A stretch of DNA of 64,000 nt from Telmatactis stephensoni (GCA_029948255.1 JALIZF010001693.1:496001-560000); one strand, 5' to 3'. Positions 22,878 to 34,019 are shown, counted from the stretch's first letter. Translations and numbers: made by a program. The notes: generated by a model from the sequence alone, not told the origin.

Positions 22878-23328
22878 GGTGCCTGAGAGGTTTATTCTGT
22901 GTTTGTTAGTATTTTTATTCCTACCTAATAAACTTCTCACTTCGGCCAAAAACCCTGTAAGCGTCATTGATGGGTCACCCAGGGAATTTTCCCCCTTTGG
23001 GTCCTCTCAAAGGGATTAATTGCCGGACTGACGCATTTCCGGTCCAGATCATGTTCACATAGTTATCACCAGATATTGCATACTCCATGTCATTTGCGTT
23101 CACTTCTGCTAGTACATCGTCTTTCATAAGTCTTTCCCCCCCCGCCCAGCCCTAGCTACTTATCTATTTTTGCTATTGTATTGTTAGTAGTATATATTCT
23201 AGCCTTGCACCCTTAAGGTGCCTGAGAGGTTTATTCTGTGTTTGTTAGTATTTTTATTCCTACCTAATAAACTTCTCACTTCGGCCAAAAACCCTGTAAG
23301 CGTCATTGATGGGTCACCCAGGGAATTT
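22878..23328 (+). repeat. Ngaro split repeats B1-A2-B2
   Basis: B1 (22878-22989) and B2 (23217-23328) are 112-bp copies beginning GGTGCCTGAGAGG and ending CAGGGAATTT. A2 (22985-23137) starts overlapping the end of B1. AATAAA within B (CTAATAAACTT) may serve polyadenylation. Confidence 0.85.
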
Positions 23329-23777
23329 GAAAAGAAATTGGGGAATCTTATGCTATTTTTTTGTGATAATCAGCATTTTCTCACAGCCTATTCGTTTCAT
23401 GGGTAAAAATATCATCATATCAAGTTATACGTAAGAAACTCTGTAACTCAAAAAATAGGATGTGGCAACAAATATAGTCATAAATATTAGGAGAATGCTA
23501 TGATGAACTGCTCATTTAAACAGATGTTACAGCCATTTCAAAATGGTTGAATACTGTTTTTTAAAAATTGTATTCTAAGGGTAAAGTGATCATTTTCATA
23601 ATTAATTTGAATGGAAAGTAATTTGCTCTATACATGCCATTTGTTTATTCTTGCTTGTATGCAGATAGGTTCACTAGAATTAAGACAAATTATACTTATT
23701 ATTCAGTATTCAAAGATTTTTAAAATAGCTGTATGTATGCATGGTTCTTTTGGAAATATTTAACTGCATTAACTAAC
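23329..23777. other. CACTA-1 intron remainder
   Basis: AT-rich sequence between the Ngaro right edge and the DDE-core exon. Nothing else is seen. Confidence 0.5.
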
Positions 23778-24455
23778 CTTCAATTTCACACCACATGCAT
23801 GCTTGAATTGCATTTGCCCCAAACGCAGAAAACAACTTGTTCAGTCCAGGGTAGTCTAACACATGGTTAAGAATCATGACTTTGAATGTAAATGACTCCT
23901 TCAGGAAACCATCATAAAACTGAACACCAGAAAGCTCACACAGCTCATCCACAAGAATCTCCAAATATGCATCTAGCTTAAGAGCACAGTCACCCTGTTG
24001 ACCTGGGATAATACCAACCAACATAATACTGGTAAACAAATGCCTAACTTTCTTGGGAAGGTTTAACATTGTAATTGTCAAAGGCCACATGGAATAAGTG
24101 CCTTGACTGAACGGATTCATTCCATCTGTGGAGAACTGTAATGCAAGTTCTCGTGGATCTCCACATAACTTGCCAGTGTTCTCATATGCGTCAAGGAACT
24201 GAGGAGAATCATGGATGTCCCCCATTACATTACTACATTCCTGGCCAGTAGAAGGCATTTTGTGGCTTTGTAGTATTTGAGAAACGGTCGCATCACCATA
24301 CATGCGTTTCCAGCGTGGCCCAACTGGGTAGTAGTGAAAGCGGTTTCTTGTTTGTTTGGTCTTTCCGAAACATCTAGGACTGCCGCACTCCGGGCACTTT
24401 GTTAATTTACTGTAATTGAAACGAGGGCAATCTCTGAACACCACACAGTGATTTG
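23778..24455 (-). CDS. CACTA-1 transposase, DDE core exon
   Basis: Contains a C-x2-C zinc pair (KCPECGSPRC), then ALQFSTDGMNPF with the first catalytic Asp (codon 24126-24124), TYSMWPLTITMLNLP, IPGQQGDCALKLDAYLEILV, a GVQFYDG motif, and the second Asp candidate in LNHVLDYPG. It closes with ACMWCE. These are the family signatures of Transposase_21. The exon ends at a GT donor at 23777, 450 bp from the right edge of the Ngaro insertion. Confidence 0.85.
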
Positions 24456-24469
24456 GGAACGTGAAAAGT

Positions 24470-25099
24470 TTCTAACGGTAACAGAAATGGCTCTACAAAT
24501 TTGAAGGCATCATCATACGAAGAGGGAAGGTTATTGTCAGTGGGCAAAACATATCGATGCTGAACAGACAGTAAGTCAGACAGTGAGCTTTTGCTGACTC
24601 CAGGATGCTCCGAAAACCACAGAAAATAACGACAGTGAGTCTGAAGTACAGTCTGGTCACTGTTTGGATATAAAGGTATCTTTGCACGCTCTGTGTCGTA
24701 CAGAGCTTCTTCATAGCATGATTCTTTGCGATCGTTTGCCAAGTGAGAAACTGTCTCCGAGCTGCCTTGTTCTGTCTCAACTGTACTACATTCCTCTTCG
24801 TCAGACCAAGAAGTACATACACCATGACGTTCAGAATTAACATGCCAAGAACTTGAAGCAGAATTTAAAGTCTCAAAGTCATCTTGTATTAATTCAAGTT
24901 CGTCAAAGCTTCCAGTTGATTCACATGTCCCAGCGTCGACGCCGGCACCGCCGCCATTGTTGTCATCATTACTTGCAATTTCAAAAGGTCCGTAAAGCTT
25001 TAAATGCTTTCCAGCGGTGCGTATTGCTAGTTCAATTACTCCCTTACATAACTTGCAATTACATAGAACCTTCCTTGACCGTTGTCGAGCTTTTTTTCT
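24470..25099 (-). CDS. CACTA-1 transposase, N-terminal exon
   Basis: Open from a stop at 25102 down to a one-base frameshift near 24460. It starts with a cysteine pair (LCNCKLCKG) and RTAGKHLKLYG. An acidic stretch follows, then HCRYFLWFSEHP and DNNLPSSYDDAFKFVEPFL, the conserved region just before the DDE core of TNP2-like transposases. No ATG lies in the open part before it, so a short upstream exon or a lost start is likely. Confidence 0.65.
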
Positions 25100-25335
25100 T
25101 TACTCTGTCTTTTTTGTTTCTTTTACGTCTTTTTCCATCGAACTTCAATATACCATTCGTGCCCGGTGATCCTTGAGTTTCTTTGCACATGCGTATGAAA
25201 TTCCACCAATCAGAGGCCGCCGGGAAGGTAGCCCGCCAAAATACGTTCTTGGTACCGGCTTGTACGGTCTCTAAACACCTGTTCGACCTTTCATTGGACA
25301 GAGAACACTTTCTTAAAGCTTTTATATCATAAAAT
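25100..25335. promoter_or_regulatory. CACTA-1 divergent promoter region
   Basis: The transposase (minus) and accessory gene A (plus) start head to head around this 240-bp gap, so it probably holds both promoters. A TTTATATCATAAAATATG context precedes the plus-strand ATG. Function is inferred from layout. Confidence 0.4.
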
Positions 25336-28300
25336 ATGAGTTCCACAGCTTTAGACATGTTAGCTAGCCTAAGCGAAGAGCAAATTAAAGCCCTTAAGAG
25401 CATCTTGAATGCATCGGCTAACGAAACAGCTGATCCTTTGTTGACAGCACTGAGCACTGGTACCGGCAATGCTGGGGATGAAGCTATGATGAAAGCCGCT
25501 GATGCACCACCACAAAAAACATTCACTGCTTCTGAACTTCTTCAAAAGAAGAAGAGAAACTCGAAATCAACACAGGCTCAAGAACTTTTCTTGGTATGTA
25601 AAAAAGACTTATGCATGCAATGATAGCTTAATTATGGGAGATTTTATGGATTTTTTTCAACGTCACGTCCTCACACGAGCTCTTTGCTGAAACGCGCGCG
25701 TTCCTGAAAAGATTGTAGATTGTAAGCTTAATATTAACTAGTCTTCCCTTGTAATTACTTTTTCTTGATTCTTCTCTGTTAAATATTATTGAAAAGTTAT
25801 TGTTTAATTTGAAGTGATATTTTGTTCCAGCTGACTAACACAACTTTTGCTTTTTAGTACACAATAAGGGAATCGGCCAGGCAAGTGGGACTGTGGGAGG
25901 AAGCTCCCCGTCTGAACAAAATTCCTTACGCTACTTTGGCCACATTCATGGGAAAGGTCAGTGTTATAAGTTCAGTAATTTATAAGCTTATTGCATGTAA
26001 AGTTCAATACATATATATATATATAGAGAGAGAGAGCTGATCATACATGTGACTTCTTGGATGGCAAAGGCGCGAAAAAACTAATGAAAATCTGGATCAC
26101 TTTGACGTCTGATCACAACTCCACTAGCTAAAATATCTCACTTAATTTTCAAAATGCAAAGTTCATTATTCAGCATACATACACATAGGGATGAAAAAGA
26201 CATCAAAGTTTATGTTGTATTTTTCTGAACATGTAACTCTGCAAAGACCACAAATATAAACTTCAACTTGAGATCATATAGGACTCCTCGATATGGATAG
26301 CAATGCTTGTGTAAAAATTCCAAAGTAACATCACTTTATAAGATTTAAAGTTTGTAAATGCTTTTCTTCATATATAACACTAGTGCTATTACAGATCATG
26401 TAAAAAAATAATGCAAACAAGAAAAATGAGCAAAATTTAATAAACTTAAAAACTGATGAAATATTTGTTCTCATTCTCTAATCATTTGGACCATGTATGT
26501 GCTCATACATGCATCTACATGCATCAAATATCTGACAGATTTTTAATATGAATTTTATCATAGGTTATTGCTGCCATGCCACAGCTAGCTGGCTATGAAC
26601 ACCGCATCAGGGAGAGGCTATCCCTCACCCTGATGAACAGGAGGAGCCAGCTTAAAAATGTCCTAAACTGGAATAGAACAGCTAAGGTAATGCCATATCA
26701 CAAAATATAGCAAAATAATATATTATTACTGTAGTTTTCAAAATACCTATTAGTGCATTTCAGAGTCTAATTGATAAATGGAATCCTATTAGAGATTTCC
26801 GATTTAGCGGAATCGGAACGAAGTTTTCCAGCACTTATGTAGGTGATTACGAGAACAATAGGAATGACACGCATCGATTTTTAAACTTCTTTATTTGTAA
26901 AATATACTAAAGAATCACAAACTGGACAGCGTGTGCTAAGATACCTAAGTGATATCAGAGTTAACTCCGGTGATTTTTTAGTTATATTTCTCACTTTATC
27001 AAAAAGTAAAACAGAGTGATTAAAACCAGTGACACAAAAACTAATATCTAGCGTGTAACAGTTTAATAAAAACAAAAGAAAACAATAGTAAGAAGGTTTA
27101 ACAGTGTCTATAAATCAAACAAAGTTAACATGATTTACCACATGAGTCACTAGAATGATTTTCATTTGACCGTGAAAGAAAAATGACGGCATTTAGTTTG
27201 TAGTAGTTGATAAGAAACAAAAGAAAACAATGGCTTTAGAGTCTACTACCAACTATTAGTTTGTCTATTCCTTCATGGTCAAATGAAAACCACTCTATTG
27301 AATATGCAGAGATGGGGACAACCAGAATATTGAGGATGATAAAACAACGTAAATACTAAGGTAGCAGTTTCGTTGTTTTTCAGTTACTTTTCAAAATACA
27401 GTTGTTTTCTATCATATTCCTTTTCAAAATACAGTTGTTTTCTATCATATTGCAAATGTCTTTGTTATATATATCAAAGCAGAACTAGAAGCCGTGTGGG
27501 ATCTACAGTAACCGTTGTACGCATGCGCTTAAATGGCTTCGAAAATGGCAGTGACTTTGCGATTTTCGCGAGGACATATCACATTATCTTTTCAGCACAG
27601 CATTATTAGGTGTATATTAATACTTCATGATTATAAATGTGCAAGGTTTTACAAGTTTCTGTATAAACAGTTGCACTCATCACTGCTCATGCCCAACGAC
27701 AAAATTTGCCGAAAGTTTAGTCTGAATTTGCTGTGTTCTTTGTTTCTTTGATTGCTTTTGTTTGTTTGTTTGTTTGCTTGTGTGCTTTTCCGTCTTTTCT
27801 ACGAATTAAATGACTGTTCAAATACATGAGCACTGATCTTGGGGTGCTCCCCTGTATAAGAATTGCGAAAAAATCCACTTAATCTCATATAAAAGAATTA
27901 AAATGGTCGACTTGTATAGAGACTACACAAGAGAGCTTATAAATAGGAGAGGGAAACTTGTTAATTGGGCGCGCGCCGTGATGATTCCCATGTGTGCTAT
28001 TTTTAGTAACCGGATGCAGTTTAATTTTTGTCTTACCCTACTCCCGTACGTCATAATTTGACACTTCCGGACCCAAAGAACCGCGTTTAGTGCATATTTG
28101 AGTTTTCAAAAACAGCATTAAAATCAAAGTTATTAAGTTCTGCCCTTGTTCATATTATCTACCATCAAAAGTGTGTACTTTCTGATTACAGAGGAACGAT
28201 TTTGCTGATTGAGATAAAAGGCAAAAACGTCGAGGATTTTATTGTGTTTTTGAAAGAAATTTTAGCGGGAATGCGCGAGCTACTGACGCATCCTGATCAC

Positions 28301-30307
28301 ACGTCATCGAGCGCGCGCTTAGGCTTATTCAAAGATTTTCGCTCATTTAGATGAGAAAAACTCGTTTGTTTTTACAATTTTTTTATGTATGTTATTAATT
28401 AGACATCAGATGGCTTTTTCGTGGAATCTAGAATAAATTTGGTATTGATTGTGTGATTTTATGAAGCTCAAATCGCGGAATTCCACTCGTTCAATTTTTC
28501 GACGCACGGGAGTAGGGTAAGACGAAAATTGAACTGCTTCCGGTTACTAAAAATAGCACAGATGGGAATCATCACGGCGCGCCCCATTAACAAGTGTCCC
28601 TCTCTTATTTATGCTCTCTTGGACTACAACAATACTGGAGAATGTAGAACAGTGCAAACTATTAAAGGGTTGAATGAAAGTGACAGACTTTTGTTTCGTT
28701 CTTCTTTCTGAGCGCGTTAATTTGCTATGGTATGATGGAGACTGAAAATGGCCTCCCACTATCCAGGGTTTTAAGGGTGAGTAGACTCTTTCACGTTTGT
28801 TGAGAGAGATCAGCCGCGAGGATACTTTTGGTAAGAAAAGATGTCTGTGCGAAGTACGGCGTTTTCATTACTGTGATGATTGTAGCATGTCTTTTTGCGT
28901 GAATATTTAATATATTTACCGTCACACATCCATATATAATGTTTTACATTGACGCATGCATTATTAGTTGATTCCCAACGAATTTGAGACTGAGCTGTTA
29001 AATTAAAGTTTCTAGATCTATAGGAGTGAAAGGTATTTCTTTTTAATAAAAAATGTACAATTCTGAAAAACGAAAATGTTTTCAAGTGAATACTTTTAAG
29101 TGAAGTACAAACTCCATGAACATATCTGGTGGCGTAGTGGTATGTGAATGGATATGGAAATCTGGGGGCCGGGGTTCAAGTCACGCTGAGAATTATATAA
29201 ATATTTAATCTTTCTTTTTATGAAGAAAAACAAATAGTTTATCACTTTTCTAGTTTTCAAGGGTTATGTTATTGTTTAATTTAAGAATTTTCTGGAAAAA
29301 GAATGTCGTTCATAACTAAAAGATATGGTTCGAGCGTTTCTATTGTTCTTGAAGTGATCCAAAAATTTGAATTAATTACCATTACAATAAACGGAAAAAA
29401 GTCTTCCATTTAAGCGAAAATTCCGCTAAATCGGAAACCCCTATTACTAGTGTATTTAATTTTTAGTTCCTAATAGTTATTATCCCTGAACCAGAATAGT
29501 GTATATGACAAATAGAGGAATACACAGTTTGTTTCCATTTCATGGTTCAATTGTGGCTATGAACACCGCATCAGGGAGAGGCTATCCCTCACCCTGATGA
29601 ACAGGAGGAGCCAGCTTAAAAATGTCCTAAACTGGAATAGAACAGCTAAGGTAATGCCATATCACAAAATATAGCAAAATAATATATTATTACTGTAGTT
29701 TTCAAAATACCTATTAGTGCATTTCAGAGTCTAATTGATAAATGGAATCCTATTACTAGTGTATTTAATTTTTAGTTCCTAATAGTTATTATCCCTGAAC
29801 CAGAATAGTGTATATGACAAATAGAGGAATACACAGTTTGTTTCCATTTCATGGTTCAAGTGTGTTTGCTCTATTTAATATGTAATATAATTCAATTTCA
29901 TTTCAAAGCTTCACAAATGGCAAAATGCTTTAAAAGCGAGAAATAATGCACAGACCCCCCAGCAGCCCTCAAGCACCCAAAATGTAGTAAAACCTGTAGA
30001 CTTAGTGAAAAAACGCCTTGTACTGGAATCGATATCCCTGGTCTGCAAGAAGACTAAAACGGGAAGTACTAAACATGTCCAACAAAAAAAGAAAAAAATT
30101 CCTACTTACAGCCTGTCCGATGAAGAGGAAGAGAATGAGGAGGAGAATGAGAAAGAGGAGGGGAATGAGAAAGAGGAGGGGAATGAGAAAGTGGAGAATG
30201 AGAATGAGGAAGAGAAGGAAGAAGAGAACGAAGAAGAGAAGGAAGAAGAGAACGAAGAAGAGAAGGAGGAAGAGGAAGAAGATGACTTTCTATTTGAATC
30301 TGGGTAA
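25336..30307 (+). CDS. CACTA-1 accessory gene A (spliced, unknown function)
   Basis: Four exons with GT-AG borders all join in phase 0: 25336-25593, 25858-25956, 26564-26686 and 29909-30307, giving about 292 residues. The start is MSSTALDMLASLSEEQIKAL. Exon 2 encodes YTIRESARQVGLWEEAP, exon 3 a helical stretch (GYEHRIRERLSLTLMNRR). Exon 4 carries two basic KK-rich patches that could be nuclear signals, then a long Glu-rich tail (about residues 230-288). No domain is recognised. By position it may be the counterpart of plant TNPA-like proteins, which bind subterminal repeats; this is inference. Part of exon 3 is duplicated at 29555-29656 and a 2.65-kb insert sits in intron 3. Confidence 0.6.
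27373..27452. repeat. Short direct repeat pair
   Basis: TTTTCAAAATACAGTTGTTT followed by TCTATCATATT occurs twice in tandem. Confidence 0.7.
27931..28619. repeat. Inverted-repeat MITE (about 690 bp)
   Basis: The left arm (27931-28055) and right arm (28505-28619) are inverse over more than 100 bp, sharing GTGATGATTCCCAT, CTATTTTTAGTAACCGG and TACCCTACTCCCGT. The centre is AT-rich with GCGCGC patches. It is nested inside the 2.65-kb TIR transposon. Confidence 0.8.
29129..29200 (+). repeat. tRNA-derived SINE or tRNA pseudogene
   Basis: TGGCGTAGTGG fits the Pol III A box and GGTTCAAGTC the B box, about 50 bp apart. A tRNA cloverleaf could not be completed, so this is more likely a SINE head than a working tRNA. 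Confidence 0.4.
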
Positions 30308-30511
30308 TTGCAAACATGAGAACTTGGGCCAGTAAAAATATTCATATTATTAGCATGTACACGTACAGAGCATAACAGTATTAATTAATGTATACAAGAG
30401 AAGCAATATGCACTTGCATGCACTTAGCATGGCATTGTGTAAGATAGAGGATCACTGTATAAAATTTTTATTCGTTTATCTATTTTTTGCCACAGAGATT
30501 AGGTATAAATA

Positions 30512-31271
30512 ATGGATGGTGCAAATAAAGTTGCAAGGGCCTCATTTATAAAGCCATCAAAATTAGATGGTAAGTAGCTATATAGTGGACCAACAACCTT
30601 ACTGTAGCTCAATATTTGTCATAGCAAAAAGCTTACTATGCACGCATAGTGTAATGCTATTAATAAGAATATTATATTCTTTTATTAAAGATGAATATGC
30701 AGTTGTGGCAGTACAATCCATCTACAAAGATGCCAATGATGGGAATATTACTGTAAAAGATGTCAATTGCAAAAAACAAGATAGACTGCTGGGAAGCTTA
30801 AAGGTATGTGACCTAGCCACAAAGAAATATAATTGTCTTCTTAATTAGGCCTAATTTATATACAGAATCTCACATGTACCAAATGCAATTACATCAAAGA
30901 AGACTGCCAAATTATCTATTCTTTGAATTGTATTTGGCACATGTGTAAACTATATAATTATATATATATACATATGTATTATGCGCTAAGCCTAAACTTA
31001 TCTATTATTGGTATTTTAGCCTGGTGATAGATTCCTATATAAAATCAACCAGATGATCTTATTAAGCCACATAAAGAAAAACACGATGAAGGAAAACTCT
31101 CAAGTACCAGATAAAGCAAAAAATGTCAAACACCCACATCCACGTGCACCAAAAGGGTGGAAAGGATATGTGCTTGGGGAGGCACAACCCAAAAATAAAT
31201 TTGGGCCCCCTACCACCCAAAAAAGAAAAAGAAAGCCCAAAAAGGCAGCAGATGATTATGTGCTGTTCTAA
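30512..31271 (+). CDS. CACTA-1 accessory gene B (spliced, unknown function)
   Basis: Three exons, 30512-30569, 30691-30803 and 31020-31271, join in phase with GT-AG borders to about 140 residues. It starts MDGANKVARASFIKPSKLD and contains a PGDRFLYKINQMI segment. It ends in a Lys/Arg-rich tail (KRKRKPKKAADDYVLF) that looks like a nuclear signal. No domain is recognised. It follows gene A by 200 bp on the same strand and may be a late exon set of that gene if the gene A stop is skipped. Its last codons lie inside a long palindrome. Confidence 0.5.
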
Positions 31272-31331
31272 TAATTAGAACAGCACATAACGATAATCAT
31301 CTGCTGCCTTTTTGGGCTTTCTTTTTCTTTT
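31219..31331. repeat. Long palindrome over the gene B stop codon
   Basis: About 52 bp ending in the gene B stop are repeated in inverse just downstream, with a 2-4 bp centre (AATAATTA) and a 6-bp extra in the right arm. The copy starts with the complement of the gene B tail. Confidence 0.85.
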
Positions 31332-31810
31332 TATATTTATAATTATTATAATACACTATACAAAATTACTCGATTCACGGCTATGCCAGAGTGGAGAAAT
31401 GGTCATTTGGTCAAACTCTTTTACTCTTTTCCAAAAGAATCTGATAAATCAAGCTCAAGATAATGATGTTTTGAGACATTTGAAAGGCCAGGTATGTTTA
31501 AACAACGTAAATTTGACCATATTTCTCTGTGAAGGAACTCAAATCCTTTGTCGTATCTTGGGCTCTTTGCTCATTTTCATTCAATAAACAAACCTGTCAG
31601 TGAATAAACTACATGCTTTATAGAAATGTAAAAGAATTGTAATTCGCTCAGAATACAAATTAACTCTACTTTATTTTGTTTTCGAAGTTTCTTCCTTCTT
31701 TGAAATATTCAGTGTCTACTCAATTAAGTCTGCACTTTTTATGAAAACATGCTATATGTCAGACATTTGTCTTTCCTCAAAGAAATTTTGTATAGTGTAT
31801 TATAAATAAA

Positions 31811-31953
31811 AAATCGCATGACTATCTTGTACAATTCAGAATTAATAGTTACTCGTAATGTTTTGAAAACTCTCAAATAGGACTTGCCTAAAGGCTCGTC
31901 CTATTTTGAGAACTTTCAAAACATTACAAATTGTACACAAGATCGTGCGATTT
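31811..31953. repeat. Fold-back element
   Basis: The arms carrying AAATCGCATGA and TAATGTTTTGAAAACTCTCA are inverse around AGGACTTGCCTAAAGGCTCGTCCT. Confidence 0.8.
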
Positions 31954-31997
31954 CCTATACTAATTATTATAATTAGTCAAATTAATTCCGTAAGGAT

Positions 31998-32333
31998 TTT
32001 ACAGCACAAAGCCCAAAAGTATGACCAGCTATAATATATTTGCATTCTTTTGAAAGACCAATCATCCAATCAGCATCCGAGGACTCTCTTATCTTATCTC
32101 TTATATCTAAAGCATTAGAGTACAAACACTAAAAGTGTGCAACATAAATAGTACTAAATAGTACTAAATTATGCAAATTCTTTTCTTTTCTATTGTTTAA
32201 TTAGTGCTATTTAGTACTAAATACTGCAAAGTATTGCACACTTTTAGTGTTTGTACTCTAATTGGAGGAGAGCGAGACAAAAATATGCAAATATGTTAAT
32301 ACTGGTCACAGTTTTGAGCTCTGCGCTGTAAAC
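31998..32333. repeat. MITE with TTTACAGC termini
   Basis: Starts TTTACAGCACAAAGCCC and ends as a partial inverse (CTCTGCGCTGTAAA). The same termini flank the 2-kb element at 53577-55627. A second inverted repeat (32114-32262, arms ATTAGAGTACAAACACTAAA) is nested within. Confidence 0.75.
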
Positions 32334-32370
32334 TGATTGCATACGCAATTTTATTGGATATGATTTTCTT

Positions 32371-32838
32371 CATGACCAAGCAGATTATTATTATACTGAT
32401 GTGTTGATTGCAAATTAATCATTGTGTGATCATTTGGTTATAACACATCTAATTCAGAACTTATTTAAATCTAATATTTATGAAATTTATCTGCCATATT
32501 TTAAAAATCAAACTTTTTGAATCTTTCATGACCAAGCAGATTATTATTATACTGATGTGTTGATTGCAAATTAATCATTGTGTGATCATTTGGTTATAAC
32601 ACATCTAATTCAGAACTTATTTAAATCTAATATTTATGAAATTTATCTGCCATATTTTAAAAATCAAACTTTTTGAATCTTTCATGACCAAGCAGATTAT
32701 TATTATACTGATGTGTTGATTGCAAATTAATCATTGTGTGATCATTTGGTTATAACACATCTAATTCAGAACTTATTCAAATCTAATATTTATGAAATTT
32801 ATCTGGCATATTTTTAAAAATCAAACTTTTTGAATCTT
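32371..32838. repeat. 156-bp tandem repeat, three copies
   Basis: CATGACCAAGCAGATTATTA begins at 32371, 32527 and 32683, a 156-bp period. The copies are nearly identical. Confidence 0.9.
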
Positions 32839-33001
32839 ATATATGAAACATATGGATAATTGAATGAATTAAATAGAATTACCTTTAGGGGCGCATGTAC
32901 TGTAAAAATATTTTATAGTTTTTTTTCAATAAAATATAAAGTATTCAATAAAAATGGTTCAGACAATTCAATTTTGTTTTATTAGCTCTAGATCTATTTA
33001 A

Positions 33002-33838
33002 GGTTGGTGCCTACTATTGTCCGCACGCACTGCTTTCTGCGCATGCAAAAACACTGAATTTTTGTTGGTAAAGCAATCGTAAAAGCAAGGCCTTTTTACG
33101 ACTTTTTGAAAAAATAAACTTACAGAATTAAAGGAAAACCATTTAGCCTCTCCTGTGTTTGAATGAAATTCACAGTTGATAAATATAACCCGAGTTACAA
33201 CGCCTGTTTTGACTATCATTTCTACCAGAAACGATCTGTTTTCGCCGCCATCTTGAAAATTTCCCACAATGCATTGTAATTCGCTCTACTTTCCGGGGAG
33301 GGCTAGGGAATTTTTGATCATTTTCGCGAATTCTGATCAGTTTTCGCGCGTTTATCGGCAAATAACTTTCTAAATCGCACGGATACCCCTATTTTTTATT
33401 TCTGTAAATTGTAAAGTGGAGATTAACCTACTTTTTTAAAATACTTTTATGAATTTAAAATTGAAACTTGATTGCAAAAATTGGACTTTTCATTTGGCGG
33501 TCATGAACAAAAACAGGTCTAAAACTAGTAAAAAGTCATTGAAAAAAATTGTTCTTCTGGTTTTTCATATTTCGTATGGCATTGACAAGTAAGAGAATTG
33601 TGTTGTAAACGTTTTAGTAAAAAAAAGTTTGACATTTTTTCAAAATATGGGGTATATATGATTTTTTCTTTGGGCCTCTAGAATAGGCAGATTTTGCAAC
33701 ATTTGATGGTGTGTAACTCATTAATATGCACGGTGACCCCCAATTTTTTCCTTGGATTCTAGCTCCCTATGATGTGTTCTTTAATACCCATGTGGTTTTT
33801 GGCCAAAAAAATTACCTTCCCATTAGTAGGCACCAACC
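33002..33838. repeat. MITE with TTAA target duplication
   Basis: Perfect ends GGTTGGTGCCTACTA and TAGTAGGCACCAACC are flanked by TTAA at 32998-33001 and 33839-33842. TTAA targets are used by piggyBac and Kolobok elements. No transposase is present. Outside it, a further inverted repeat (GGATAATTGAATGAATT at 32853 and its inverse at 33841) encloses the site. Confidence 0.8.
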
Positions 33839-34019
33839 TTAATTCATTCAATTATCCATGCATATATGTAGAATATAATAACATACATATAAATTATATG
33901 AATATGAGATTTTGGTTATTACATTTTTGTAATTTTAATTATTAAAGTACATTTCCATATAATTATATGACTTTACTGTCATTGTACATGTATATATTCT
34001 ATATAAAATTGTGTTTCAT

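Larger units (their letters stand above)
18709..23328 (+). mobile_element. Ngaro-like tyrosine-recombinase retrotransposon, apparently intact
   Basis: Repeat A1 (about 18709-18858) precedes three long ORFs; B1 (22878-22989), A2 (22985-23137) and B2 (23217-23328) follow. This A1-ORFs-B1-A2-B2 split direct repeat layout is that of PAT/Ngaro-type DIRS relatives and allows a circular intermediate. The gag, RT-RNase H and recombinase frames are all open with key residues present. A1 and A2 differ at about two positions and B1 and B2 look identical, so insertion is recent. The flanks ...CTCAAATTT and GAAAAG... suggest entry at a short AATTT match without target duplication, within a CACTA-1 transposase intron. 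Confidence 0.85.
10003..25099 (-). pseudogene. CACTA-1 transposase gene (TNP2/Transposase_21 type), whole span
   Basis: Seven exon-like blocks on the minus strand read in the order of TNP2-like transposases: N-terminal zinc-containing region (25099-24470), DDE core (24455-23778), core end (18423-17983), DUF4218-like part (15154-14944, 14349-14250, 11104-10943) and C-terminal domain (10593-10003). Donor and acceptor sites (GT-AG) and codon phase agree at most junctions; for example CEIEG at the end of the second block joins TYIDS of the third across the Ngaro insertion. Two frameshifts (about 24460 and 18050) and a LINE insertion at 14246-14250 probably disable it. The protein would cut and move the element in the nucleus. 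Confidence 0.75.
26792..29441. mobile_element. 2.65-kb non-autonomous TIR transposon with TATTA target duplication
   Basis: The ends are inverse over about 22 bp (core TTTCCGATTTAGCGGAAT) and flanked by TATTA at 26787-26791 and 29442-29446. The uninterrupted duplicate at 29751-29755 shows the empty site, with a single TATTA. No transposase was found inside. It contains an inner inverted-repeat element (27931-28619) and a tRNA-like SINE sequence. Confidence 0.8.
26591..29859. repeat. 305-bp tandem duplication, first copy split by a transposon
   Basis: Copy 1 is 26591-26791 plus 29447-29550; copy 2 is 29555-29859. The matching parts (201 and 104 bp) have equal lengths and look identical. Copy 1 is interrupted by the TIR element at 26792-29441. 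The duplication takes in the 3' part of accessory exon 3 with its donor but lacks its acceptor. Confidence 0.85.

Noticed and set aside
29129..29200. Functional tRNA gene
   Set aside because: A and B boxes are present, but no complete cloverleaf or acceptor stem could be drawn.
30102..30345. Minus-strand Ser-rich ORFs
   Set aside because: Shadow of the Glu-rich tail of accessory gene A on the plus strand.
32371..32838. CRISPR-like array
   Set aside because: Three contiguous 156-bp repeats with no spacers, in a eukaryotic context.
33170..33361. Minus-strand ORFs inside the TTAA element
   Set aside because: Short, without domains, and inside a non-coding MITE.
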